This document shows positions 1-6,692 of a stretch of DNA of 64,000 nucleotides, piece after piece; the stretch's first letter is position 1, and the number at the start of each line of letters is the position of its first letter. This stretch comes from Centipeda felix. Its GTDB lineage: Bacteria; Bacillota; Negativicutes; Selenomonadales; Selenomonadaceae. The stretch is from assembly GCF_900186465.1 (NCBI RefSeq), contig NZ_LT891947.1:51956-115955 (forward strand), read 5' to 3'. The notes beneath the pieces were generated by a model. The model worked only from the letters and a program-made list of their open reading frames with translations, was not told where the DNA came from and did not search any database. The position numbers and the translations under genes are program-made.

Positions 1-2
1 AG

Positions 3-296
3 AAGATCGCCTTTGAGGACATTGTGGACTTCCACTACCATTTTGAGCGGATTCATCCGTTTCAGGACGGCAACGGGCGTGTCGGGCGGCTTATCGCGTT
101 CAAGGAGTGCCTGAAGTACAATATTGTTCCGTTCATCATTGAGGGCACAAAGAAGGCATTCTACTACCGTGGACTGAAGGAGTATGAGCGCGAGCGCGGG
201 TATCTCGTGGATACCTGCTATGATGGGCAGGATACAATGCGGCGCCTGCTCGATTTTTTTCAGATTTTCGGACATTCCTTTGAGGAGAGTACATGA
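3..296 (+). CDS. Fic family protein, C-terminal part (cut by window edge)
   Basis: The reading frame is open from base 3 and ends at 296, so only about the last 97 residues are seen. They carry the Fic active-site motif HPFQDGNGRVGR, whose His is the catalytic base and whose DGNGR loop binds the nucleotide phosphates. Fic proteins usually transfer AMP or another phosphate-containing group to a target protein. The N-terminal part and any inhibitory helix lie outside the window, so target and regulation cannot be judged. Its stop overlaps the mqnE start (ATGA), so the two are co-translated. Confidence 0.85.
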   Translation, partial: KIAFEDIVDFHYHFERIHPFQDGNGRVGRLIAFKECLKYNIVPFIIEGTKKAFYYRGLKEYERERGYLVDTCYDGQDTMRRLLDFFQIFGHSFEEST

Positions 297-1390
297 GCGA
301 TTTGAGAACGGCCCGTGCCGCTGCCGAGGGCGGGGCGCGGCTGACGAGGGAGGATGCACTCCTCCTCTATGAGGACAACGACCTCCTCGCGCTCGCCGCG
401 TGGGCGCGTGCGGCGAAGGAGCGCGCGAGCGGGAAGAATGTCTACTATACGGTGAACCGTCACATCAATCTCACGAATATATGCAGTGCGAATTGTCCGC
501 TCTGCGCGTTCCAGGTGGAACAGGGCGATGCACGCGGCTATATTATGGAGACTGACGATGTGGCGCGTGTTCTGGAGACGGCGAAAAAGACACCGCGCCT
601 CACGGAAATCCATATCGTGAGTGCGCTGCATCCCGACCGTCCCTTCTCCTACTACGAGGGCGTGGTGCGGCAGGTGCGCGCGGCACTGCCTCATGCGGAC
701 ATCAAGGCATTTACGCCCGTAGAGGTTGTGAACTTCGCAAAGACGGAGGGGGCCTCCGTCCGCGACATCCTGCACCGTTTGCAGGCGGCAGGGCTGTCAT
801 CCCTCCCCGGCGGCGGCGCGGAGATTCTCTCCGACCGCGTGCGCGCCATCATCTGCCCGAATAAGGCAACGCGTGCCGAGTGGCTCGACTGCATGCGCAC
901 GGCGCACGCGCTCGGCATCCGTACAAATGCGTCTATGATGTACGGACACATCGAGACGGTCGAGGAGCGCATCGATCACCTGCTCGCTCTGCGCGAGCTG
1001 CAGGATGCGACGGGCGGCTTTCAGGCATTCATGCTCTTTCCGTTCCATCCCGAGAACACGGTACTCGGTGCGGAGAAGAAGCTCGCGCGCGTCGGCTCGT
1101 GGGAGGATATGAAGATGCTTGCACTCTCACGCCTTGTGCTCGACAATGTGGCGCATTTCAAGGCATTCTGGGTCATGCTGACGCAGCCCATTGCGCAGCT
1201 GGCGCTCGGCTTTGGTGCGGACGATCTCGACGGTACGATCGGCGAGGAGAAGATCATTCACGCGGCGGGGGCACAGACGCAGACGGGCATCACGCGGCGC
1301 GAGCTCGACGCGATGATTCGTGAGGCGGGCTACGAGCCTGTGGAGCGCGATACGTTTTATCAGCCGATTGCGGCAGGGGAGGGTGCATGA
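293..1390 (+). CDS. mqnE: Aminodeoxyfutalosine synthase (radical SAM)
   Basis: A 365-residue radical SAM enzyme with the cluster-binding cysteines C64, C68 and C71 in NICSANCPLCAF. MqnE joins 3-[(1-carboxyvinyl)oxy]benzoate to the adenosyl group of SAM to give aminodeoxyfutalosine in the futalosine route to menaquinone. Length and the SSLPGGGAEI motif shared with its neighbour MqnC fit the family. The start overlaps the Fic stop and its own stop overlaps the mqnC start (both ATGA), so it is in a tightly coupled operon. MqnE and MqnC are paralogues; this one is assigned as MqnE because the second copy matches MqnC better. Confidence 0.88.
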   Translation: MSDLRTARAAAEGGARLTREDALLLYEDNDLLALAAWARAAKERASGKNVYYTVNRHINLTNICSANCPLCAFQVEQGDARGYIMETDDVARVLETAKKTPRLTEIHIVSALHPDRPFSYYEGVVRQVRAALPHADIKAFTPVEVVNFAKTEGASVRDILHRLQAAGLSSLPGGGAEILSDRVRAIICPNKATRAEWLDCMRTAHALGIRTNASMMYGHIETVEERIDHLLALRELQDATGGFQAFMLFPFHPENTVLGAEKKLARVGSWEDMKMLALSRLVLDNVAHFKAFWVMLTQPIAQLALGFGADDLDGTIGEEKIIHAAGAQTQTGITRRELDAMIREAGYEPVERDTFYQPIAAGEGA

Positions 1391-2412
1391 GACTCACGGA
1401 GCAGGAGGCTGCCGATCTCCTCATGCACGGCGACCCGATCGAACTCGGACGTGCGGCGGACGCGGAGCGGCGGCGGCGGTTCGGCGATACGGTGACGTTC
1501 ATCGTTGACCGCAACATCAACTATACGAATATCTGCGTGAACGAGTGCCGTTTCTGTGCGTTCTATACAAAGGTAGGCGCGGAGGACGGCTACCTCCTGC
1601 CGATGGAGGAGATTCTCGCAAAGGTCGGCGAGACGGCGGCGGCGGGCGGCACGCAGGTCATGATCCAGGGCGGCATTCACCCCGACCTGCCGCTTTCCTA
1701 CTATGAAAATATGCTGCGTGCGATCCGTGACCGCTATCCCTCCATCGTGATTCACTCCTTCACGGCGACGGAGATTCTGTACTTTGCGGAAAAGGAAGGC
1801 ATTACGATTGAGGACACGCTGCGGCGGCTGCAGGATGCGGGGCTCTCGTCGCTCCCAGGCGGCGGGGCGGAGATCCTCGTGGATCGCGTGCGAAGGCTCA
1901 TTGCACCGAAGAAGATCATGACGGAGGACTGGCTGCGCGTGATGCGGACGGCGCACAAGATTGGCATGGAGTCGACGGCGACGATGGTCATCGGCTTCGG
2001 CGAGACGATGGCGGAGCGCGTGGAGCACATGGAGCACATCCGTCGTTTGCAGGAGGAGACGGGCGGCTTCCGCGCGTTCATCACATGGACATTTCAGCCG
2101 GGGAACACCGCGCTCGGCGGCGAAAAGACTTCGAGCTGGGACTACATGCGGACGCTTGCCGTCACGCGTCTCTACATGGATAATGTCGCGCATATCCAAG
2201 GATCGTGGGTGACGCAGGGCGAGCGTATCGGACAGCTGACGCTCGGCTTCGGTGCGGACGATCTCGGGAGCATCATGCTTGAGGAGAACGTTGTGCGTGC
2301 GGCGGGAACGCGGTACAATATGTCGATTAAGAAGATGATTGATCTGATCCGCGGCGCGGGCAGAGAGCCGGCGCAGCGTGACACGCAGTATCGCGTGATA
2401 CGGAGGTTTTAG
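1387..2412 (+). CDS. mqnC: Cyclic dehypoxanthinylfutalosine synthase (radical SAM)
   Basis: A 341-residue radical SAM protein with cysteines C50, C54 and C57 in NICVNECRFCAF. MqnC cyclises dehypoxanthine futalosine to the cyclic product that MqnD later cuts to the naphthoate ring of menaquinone. The sequence has the MqnC-typical QGGIHPDLPLSYYE stretch and ends in TQYRVIRRF. It is translationally coupled to mqnE upstream, and the MTAP-family gene starts one base after its stop. No mqnA, mqnD or MTAN-type mqnB is seen in the window. Confidence 0.9.
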   Translation: MRLTEQEAADLLMHGDPIELGRAADAERRRRFGDTVTFIVDRNINYTNICVNECRFCAFYTKVGAEDGYLLPMEEILAKVGETAAAGGTQVMIQGGIHPDLPLSYYENMLRAIRDRYPSIVIHSFTATEILYFAEKEGITIEDTLRRLQDAGLSSLPGGGAEILVDRVRRLIAPKKIMTEDWLRVMRTAHKIGMESTATMVIGFGETMAERVEHMEHIRRLQEETGGFRAFITWTFQPGNTALGGEKTSSWDYMRTLAVTRLYMDNVAHIQGSWVTQGERIGQLTLGFGADDLGSIMLEENVVRAAGTRYNMSIKKMIDLIRGAGREPAQRDTQYRVIRRF

Positions 2413-2413
2413 T

Positions 2414-3262
2414 ATGGCAGAGCAACAGGTTCCTGCGGCGGGTTATGCCATCATCGGCGGCTCGGGGACGCTGTCGAGCGACTTCCCGCGCGCCTCGATG
2501 GCGGCGGATGTGGAGATCCTCGCGGACGGGCTGCACTTTGCAACACCCTACGGCGCGAGTCCTGCATTCCGCCTCTTCTCCGTCGCGGGACGGCGCGTGC
2601 TGACCTGCCGCATGCACGGCTGGCGCAGCGGCGTGACGCGCGCGGATGCGTCGCGGCAGGTGTTCTGGGTGCTGCGGGAGGCGGGCGTGCGGCGCATTCT
2701 CTCCGAGGGCGGCGTTGGGACGGTGAACCCGCTGCTCGACCCGCGCGACTTCCTCATTCCTGACGATTACCTTGATATGTCCGTGCGCAAGGATGTCATG
2801 CTCGACGGACGTTATCTGCTTGTGATGCGGGATGCGCTCTGCTCGGAACTTCGCACGACGCTCATTGAGGAAACGAGGAAGTGCTATACGGGGCGCATTT
2901 TTGACCGCGGCATCTACGCCGTCACTGACGGGCGGCATTTCGAGAGCCCTGCCGAGATCGCGATGCTGAAAGGGCACGCGGACATCGTCGGGCAGAGCCT
3001 TGCGCCCGAGGTCTACCTTGCGCGCGAGATCGGCGCGTGCTATGCGGGACTGTATTTCGTCGTCAACTACGGCGAGGGCATCCGCCCGTGGTCGCACGAC
3101 ACTCTAGAGCAGATCTTCTACGACGATGCACCGATGATCGGCGACATCCTCCTCGCGACGATCCGCAGCGTCCCCGCCGAAAAGAGCGCGTGCGAATGCC
3201 GCAGCCTGCGCAAGGAGACACTGCTCAAGGATGTTTACAACGAAGAGTCGGACAAGGGTTGA
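2414..3262 (+). CDS. MTAP-family purine nucleoside phosphorylase, probable (amino)futalosine-cleaving enzyme
   Basis: A 282-residue protein of the PNP/MTAP fold: the N-terminal phosphate-binding IIGGSGTL, a central EGGVGTVNPLLDPRDFLIPDDYLD and the late PEVYLAREIGACYAGLYFVVNYGEG all match 5'-methylthioadenosine phosphorylases. The usual PRHGR loop is changed to RMHGWR. Standing directly after mqnE and mqnC (GGAGG at 2402-2406, start one base after the mqnC stop) it probably supplies the step that removes adenine or hypoxanthine from (amino)futalosine, done by MqnB or MTAN in other bacteria. That role is inferred from position; a plain MTA phosphorylase is the alternative. Confidence 0.72.
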   Translation: MAEQQVPAAGYAIIGGSGTLSSDFPRASMAADVEILADGLHFATPYGASPAFRLFSVAGRRVLTCRMHGWRSGVTRADASRQVFWVLREAGVRRILSEGGVGTVNPLLDPRDFLIPDDYLDMSVRKDVMLDGRYLLVMRDALCSELRTTLIEETRKCYTGRIFDRGIYAVTDGRHFESPAEIAMLKGHADIVGQSLAPEVYLAREIGACYAGLYFVVNYGEGIRPWSHDTLEQIFYDDAPMIGDILLATIRSVPAEKSACECRSLRKETLLKDVYNEESDKG

Positions 3263-3287
3263 CGAAAAACGCCGAACATCGTATAAT
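3259..3287 (+). promoter_or_regulatory. Promoter of antitoxin RNA A
   Basis: TTGACG (3259-3264), 17 bp spacer, TATAAT (3282-3287). The -35 overlaps the stop codon of the preceding gene. The same arrangement occurs in the second locus at 4966-4994, and both drive RNA across the 3' end of a convergent small toxin gene. Confidence 0.8.
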
Positions 3288-3293
3288 GGACAT

Positions 3294-3395
3294 AGAAAAA
3301 GGTGCTGCCGGTAAACGGTCAGCCCCCGTAATCTAAGAAATGGTTATAAGAAACCCGCCTAGAGTTGGTGACTGCAGGCGGGTATTCTTATGGTC
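3294..3395 (+). ncRNA. Antisense RNA antitoxin A (type I, RatA-like)
   Basis: Predicted RNA of about 100 nt from the strong promoter just upstream to a hairpin-terminator (CCCGCCT 3354-3360 / AGGCGGG 3376-3382, then TATTCTT). It is complementary to the 3' untranslated part and stop codon of the toxin mRNA made from the other strand. The stretch around 3301-3323 (ggtgctgccggtaaacggtc) is almost identical at 5011-5033 and, read on the minus strand, forms the toxin terminator hairpin followed by TTTTTC. Role inferred from this layout, which matches TxpA/RatA and BsrG/SR4 systems. Confidence 0.65.
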
Positions 3396-3456
3396 TCAAG
3401 GCTACGATACAGATCGTTACAAGAAAGATGAACGACAGAAAATCGTACAGAGTCAT
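3388..3456 (-). CDS. Small holin-like type I toxin A (22 residues)
   Basis: A 22-codon reading frame on the minus strand: it starts MTLYDFLSF, continues with a hydrophobic FLVTICIVAL segment able to span the membrane, and ends RP. A perfect AGGAGG (minus strand, 3465-3470) lies 8 bases before the ATG. It is a homologue of the 22-residue toxin B at 5093-5161 (shared YxFLSxIFxVTICIxA). Such peptides, often annotated as putative holin-like toxins in Firmicutes, damage the membrane when not silenced by antisense RNA. An in-frame longer reading frame extends upstream, but the ribosome site and the paralogue fix this start. Confidence 0.75.
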   Translation of the reverse strand: MTLYDFLSFIFLVTICIVALRP

Positions 3457-3517
3457 AAGTATCGCCTCCTCTCTTGAGGAGACTGACCGCCTACCGCTCG
3501 TGACAACACCTGCGTGT

Positions 3518-3523
3518 ATTATA
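3518..3523 (-). promoter_or_regulatory. -10 box of toxin A, cut off from its native -35 by a MITE
   Basis: TATAAT on the minus strand, about 60 bases before the toxin start. In toxin locus B the equivalent -10 is preceded by a matched -35 and an 18-bp palindrome; here the upstream sequence is replaced, from about base 3523, by MITE copy 1. No good -35 is seen at 16-18 bp spacing. Confidence 0.55.
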
Positions 3524-3685
3524 GGAAGCACTGATAAATTCAGCACTGCCATCTTGGCACATCTTTTCCGCCCGCTCTGTGTCGACAAATCCTCCACATA
3601 GCCTTTGCTATGCGTCCGGTTTGTCTCCTTGATCGGACGGAAAATCTGTACCAATCTGACAGACTTCATTTTATCAGCGATTCCT
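3523..3685 (+). mobile_element. MITE-like element, copy 1 (163 bp)
   Basis: Begins AGGAAGCACTGATAAATTC and ends TTTATCAGCGATTCCT, near-perfect terminal inverted repeats. The body carries an inverted CGTCCG...CGGACG-type segment and no reading frame for a transposase. Near-identical full-length copies lie at 41708, 42004, 43715 (reverse) and 54287, and shorter derivatives at 42855, 44384 and 52939. This copy sits between toxin A and the ldh promoter. Confidence 0.8.
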
Positions 3686-3783
3686 ATAGCATGAAAATAT
3701 TTGTCTGTGAACTGTTGTTTCATATTGACAGGTCGGCAATACGAACTCTCCTGTATACACGCTATACTCCGTGAAAAAACCCG

Positions 3784-3812
3784 TTGACAATAATTCCCTG
3801 TGGTGCTACTAT
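3784..3812 (+). promoter_or_regulatory. Promoter of the dehydrogenase gene
   Basis: TTGACA (3784-3789), 17 bp spacer, TACTAT (3807-3812). It would give a leader of about 140 nt before the start codon at 3963, containing a short leader frame and an intrinsic terminator. It closely resembles the rpn promoter at 43054-43082. Confidence 0.75.
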
Positions 3813-3867
3813 GATGGCGCAGGAAATCCTGCGGCGATGATTTGACCGAGAAGAGGTGTGATTCGTC

Positions 3868-3909
3868 GTGAAACAATTATTATCTGTACAAATTCTTCTT
3901 CGACCGTAG
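3868..3909 (+). CDS. Possible 13-residue leader peptide, leucine-rich
   Basis: GTG-started frame encoding MKQLLSVQILLRP, with AAGAGGTG (3851-3858) as ribosome site. It has four leucine codons in two pairs (TTA TTA, CTT CTT) and stops two bases before the terminator hairpin. This is the layout of an attenuation leader. I see no clear competing antiterminator hairpin, so regulation by leucyl-tRNA supply is only a suggestion. Confidence 0.35.
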   Translation: MKQLLSVQILLRP

Positions 3910-3910
3910 T

Positions 3911-3947
3911 GCCCGAGTGCGTTTTTGCGTTCGGGCTTTTTATTATT
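3911..3947 (+). terminator. Intrinsic terminator/attenuator before the dehydrogenase
   Basis: GCCCGA (3911-3916) pairs with TCGGGC (3931-3936); the stem can extend to 10 pairs through two G-T wobbles around a GTTTTT loop, and is followed by TTTTTATTATTT. It lies between a strong promoter and the ribosome site AGGAGGT of the next gene, so it should stop some transcripts before the gene. Confidence 0.75.
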
Positions 3948-3962
3948 TAGGAGGTCATTATT

Positions 3963-4922
3963 ATGTCCATCAACCGGGGAAAAGTCGTCATCATCGGTAC
4001 GAGCAATGTTGGCTCCGCCGTGCTCAACAAGATCGCGGACTTTCAGCTTGCCTCGGAGATCGCGCTGATCGATCTCGACATGGATCGCGCACGCGGCGAG
4101 GCACTGGATACCAGTCATGCCATGTCCTCACCGTACAGTACGAACATCAAGATCCATACGGGGACGTATGAGGACTGCCGCGATGCGGCGTTCATCGTCA
4201 TCACGGCGGGACCTTCGATCCTGCCCGGGGAGAAGCCCGACCGACTGAAGCTCGCGAGCACGAACACGAAGATCATGCGCTCCATCTTCTCTGAGATCGT
4301 GAAATACACGAAGGAAGCCATGGTCATCATGATTACGAATCCGCTTGACGTTGCGACCTACGTCGTATCAACCGAGTTCGACTACCCGCGCGAAAAGATC
4401 CTTGGCACGGGCACGATGCTCGAGACCTATCGCTTCCGTTACCTTCTCGCGGAGCATTATGATATGGATCCGAAGAATATCCACGGCTATGTCCTCGGAG
4501 AGCATGGCAACGATGCTTTTGTTGCGTGGTCGACGGTCAACTGTGCGGGGCTCGGGATCGATCATCTTGACGAATACTTCCACTTTAAGGAGCGGCTGAA
4601 TCGTCATGACATCGAGCAGGGACTCATACAGACGGCATACGATGTCATCAACCTCAAAGGATTTACCAACACGGGAATTGCTATGGTTGCCTGCCGCTTT
4701 ATTAAGGCGATTCTCTACAATGAGCATACGATCCTGCCCTGTGCCGCCGTTATGAACGGCGAGTACGGCATGAAGGATGTTGCACTCTCCATTCCGCGCA
4801 TGATCGCACAGGACGGCATCGTCCGCTCGCTCGAGGTGCGCCTTGCCGACGATGAGATGGAAAAACTTTTCCGTGCGCAGAAGAGCGTTCGTGCCGCACT
4901 CGACGGTGCGGGCGTGAAGTAA
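3963..4922 (+). CDS. L-lactate / L-2-hydroxyacid dehydrogenase family protein
   Basis: A 319-residue NAD-dependent dehydrogenase of the LDH/MDH fold. It has the N-terminal nucleotide-binding IIGTSNVGSAV, the acidic strand end LIDLDMDRARGEALD, the NPLDV motif, GTGTMLETYRFR and the catalytic-His motif GEHGND. The substrate loop reads AGPSILPGEKPDRLKL: there is neither the Gln of lactate dehydrogenases nor the Arg of malate dehydrogenases, and the loop has about two extra residues, as in L-2-hydroxyisocaproate dehydrogenases. It probably reduces a 2-oxoacid (pyruvate or a branched-chain acid) with NADH. Ribosome site AGGAGGT at 3950-3956. Confidence 0.8.
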   Translation: MSINRGKVVIIGTSNVGSAVLNKIADFQLASEIALIDLDMDRARGEALDTSHAMSSPYSTNIKIHTGTYEDCRDAAFIVITAGPSILPGEKPDRLKLASTNTKIMRSIFSEIVKYTKEAMVIMITNPLDVATYVVSTEFDYPREKILGTGTMLETYRFRYLLAEHYDMDPKNIHGYVLGEHGNDAFVAWSTVNCAGLGIDHLDEYFHFKERLNRHDIEQGLIQTAYDVINLKGFTNTGIAMVACRFIKAILYNEHTILPCAAVMNGEYGMKDVALSIPRMIAQDGIVRSLEVRLADDEMEKLFRAQKSVRAALDGAGVK

Positions 4923-4965
4923 AGGCTGTTATGTCCTTTGCAGTGAACGCTCCCACCCGTCAGGC

Positions 4966-4994
4966 TTGACGGAACGGTTCACACGTCGTATAAA
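4966..4994 (+). promoter_or_regulatory. Promoter of antitoxin RNA B
   Basis: TTGACG (4966-4971), 17 bp spacer, TATAAA (4989-4994), the same design as the locus A promoter. It lies inside a hairpin-forming CCGTCA...TGACGG. Confidence 0.78.
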
Positions 4995-5000
4995 TGAGCA

Positions 5001-5095
5001 CAGAAAAAGGTGCTGCCAGTAAACGGTCAGCTCCTCTGCTAAAAACGAACTAAGATTAGCCGCCTAAGTTTGGAGACAGAGGGCGGCTTTTCTTA
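5001..5095 (+). ncRNA. Antisense RNA antitoxin B (type I, RatA-like)
   Basis: Predicted RNA of about 95 nt ending at the hairpin GCCGCC (5059-5064) / GGCGGC (5082-5087) followed by TTTTCTT. It is complementary to the 3' end of the toxin B message. The 5' half shares the ggtgctgccRgtaaacggtc block with RNA A, while the rest has diverged; the two antitoxins could therefore be partly specific for their own toxin. Confidence 0.65.
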
Positions 5096-5161
5096 TGCTT
5101 TGATCGCTGCAATACAAATTGTAACGAAAAAGATCAGCGAAAGAAATTCGTATGGTCCCAT
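5093..5161 (-). CDS. Small holin-like type I toxin B (22 residues)
   Basis: A 22-codon minus-strand frame beginning MGPYEFLSL, with a hydrophobic IFFVTICIAAI segment and a KA end. It aligns without gaps to toxin A at 3388-3456. AAGGGAGTGAT precedes the ATG as ribosome site; an in-frame ATG two codons further upstream is possible. It has its own intact promoter (5225-5253). The dehydrogenase gene lies between the two toxin loci, which have the same orientation. Confidence 0.75.
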   Translation of the reverse strand: MGPYEFLSLIFFVTICIAAIKA

Positions 5162-5224
5162 AAGCATCACTCCCTTACGGGAGCGTGAATCGACCGCCTA
5201 CCGTTATTGACAATACCTATGTGT

Positions 5225-5253
5225 ATCATAACATGAAATTTCATGTTTATGAA
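5225..5253 (-). promoter_or_regulatory. Toxin B promoter with palindromic operator in the spacer
   Basis: On the minus strand TTCATA (5248-5253), 17 bp, TATGAT (5225-5230). The spacer is filled by a perfect 18-bp palindrome, AACATGAAATTTCATGTT (5230-5247), a likely site for a dimeric repressor. The equivalent segment of toxin A has been replaced by a MITE. Confidence 0.6.
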
Positions 5254-5267
5254 CATCTGTTTCATAC

Positions 5268-5302
5268 AAAACACCGCCCCGTGTGTAGTGGCGCGGTGTT
5301 TT
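5268..5302. terminator. Bidirectional terminator between toxin B and korC
   Basis: ACACCGC (5271-5277) pairs with GCGGTGT (5293-5299), flanked by AAAA and TTTT, so it can stop korDABC transcription (minus) and transcripts from the left. Confidence 0.7.
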
Positions 5303-5311
5303 CGTTTGTCG

Positions 5312-5842
5312 TTATCCCTTCGCCGCCTCGTATCCGACCATCAATGCCTGCATATTCGCCTCAACGGTGTGCGGCGGAACGCGGTTCGCGACGGCATTCT
5401 TGACCGCATCGAGCGGGACGATGCCGGAGACGTGCGTGATCACGCCGAGGGCGACGATATTGGCAAAGAGTGACTTGCCAATCTCGCGGGTGGCGAGCGT
5501 GGTGATGGGAACGGAGACGATGTGCGCTGCCTGCGGTACATTTGGCACAAGCTCGCTGTCAACGATCAGGATGCCCGTCGCGGGGTCGAGATCGCCCGCG
5601 TACTTGTCCGCCGCCGCCTGTGTCATGGCGAGGACGATGTCGGGATGTTCGACGTGCGGATGATAGATCACGTCATCGCTGATGATAACCTCGGAGCGGG
5701 ACGCGCCGCCGCGTGCCTCGGGACCGTAGGACTGCGACTGTGCGACATTCATTCCGCACGCGGTTGCCGCCTCGGCAAAGATGATGGCGGCGGTGATGAC
5801 GCCCTGTCCGCCCGAGCCTGAGAGACGAAGTTCCTTCTGCAT
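5312..5842 (-). CDS. korC: 2-oxoacid:ferredoxin oxidoreductase, gamma subunit
   Basis: A 176-residue gamma subunit with the family's LSGSGGQGVITAA nucleotide-like binding start and the SYGPEARGGASRSEVIIS motif. In the Kor complex it works with alpha and beta subunits to turn 2-oxoglutarate (or a similar 2-oxoacid) plus CoA into the acyl-CoA, passing electrons to ferredoxin. It is the last gene of the minus-strand set korD-korA-korB-korC, with one base between it and korB. Substrate assignment as 2-oxoglutarate rests on the four-subunit order and is less certain than the family. Confidence 0.85.
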   Translation of the reverse strand: MQKELRLSGSGGQGVITAAIIFAEAATACGMNVAQSQSYGPEARGGASRSEVIISDDVIYHPHVEHPDIVLAMTQAAADKYAGDLDPATGILIVDSELVPNVPQAAHIVSVPITTLATREIGKSLFANIVALGVITHVSGIVPLDAVKNAVANRVPPHTVEANMQALMVGYEAAKG

Positions 5843-5843
5843 A

Positions 5844-6692
5844 TCAGAGCCCTCCCGCGCGCCGCTGAATCTCGGCGTTCGCCGTGCCGTACTCCTCGCC
5901 CGCGCATTCGTAGAGCAGTCCGATGGGGAATTTCTCCGGCGTGCGCTTCTCGGGCGGGAGCTTGTCCCATGCCGCCTTCATGACGGCGGAGTCCTTCATC
6001 CATGTGAGCATCGCGGCGGGCGACCCCATCTTGTTCTTGCGCCCGTAGGCGGTCGGGCACTGCACCATCGCCTCGATGAGGGCAAAGCCGTGATTTTTGA
6101 GCCCTCCCGCAATCATCTGCGTGAGATGCTTGACGTGGAACGCCGTCGAGCGTGCGACGTAGGTCGCACCTGCTGCCTCGGCGATGCGGCACGCGTCGAG
6201 CGGGCGGTCGATCGTCCCGTATGGTGCCGTCGCCGTCATCTTGCCCGGCGGGGTCGTCGGCGAGGACTGTCCGCCCGTCATGCCGTAGATATTGTTGTTG
6301 AAAAGTACGACGGTGAGATCGACGTTGCGCCGACAGCCGTGCAGGAAGTGATTGCCGCCGATGGCAGTGCAGTCGCCGTCTCCTGTAATGACGATGACGT
6401 TCAGCTCGGGTCGTGCGAGCTTGATCCCCGTTGCGAAGGGAATGGCGCGCCCGTGCGCCGTGTGTACGGTGTCAAAGTCCATATAGCCCGAGCCGCGTGA
6501 GGAACAGCCGATGCCGGAGACAATGACGGTGTTGTCCTGCGAAAATCCCTCCGCAGCGTCCACCGCCTCCGCGATGCACTTCATTGCCGTGCCGTTGCCG
6601 CAGCCCGGACACCAGAGATGGGGGAGGCGGTTCTGACGAAAATACTGCTCGAACGGACGCTGTATGTCGGTCTTTGTATGTGCTGTGCTCAT
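5844..6692 (-). CDS. korB: 2-oxoacid:ferredoxin oxidoreductase, beta subunit (thiamine diphosphate)
   Basis: A 282-residue beta subunit. The WCPGCGNG motif near residue 28 and the GDGDCTAIGGNHFLHGCRRN segment are the thiamine-diphosphate and Mg-binding signatures; the NNNIYGMTGGQSSPTTP stretch is typical of KorB/OorB. It overlaps korA by four bases. Length is normal for the family. Confidence 0.88.
   Translation of the reverse strand: MSTAHTKTDIQRPFEQYFRQNRLPHLWCPGCGNGTAMKCIAEAVDAAEGFSQDNTVIVSGIGCSSRGSGYMDFDTVHTAHGRAIPFATGIKLARPELNVIVITGDGDCTAIGGNHFLHGCRRNVDLTVVLFNNNIYGMTGGQSSPTTPPGKMTATAPYGTIDRPLDACRIAEAAGATYVARSTAFHVKHLTQMIAGGLKNHGFALIEAMVQCPTAYGRKNKMGSPAAMLTWMKDSAVMKAAWDKLPPEKRTPEKFPIGLLYECAGEEYGTANAEIQRRAGGL

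Noticed and set aside
3784..3962. T-box riboswitch before the dehydrogenase
   Set aside because: A terminator is present but the T-box sequence (AGGGTGGNACCGCG type) and specifier stem are not.
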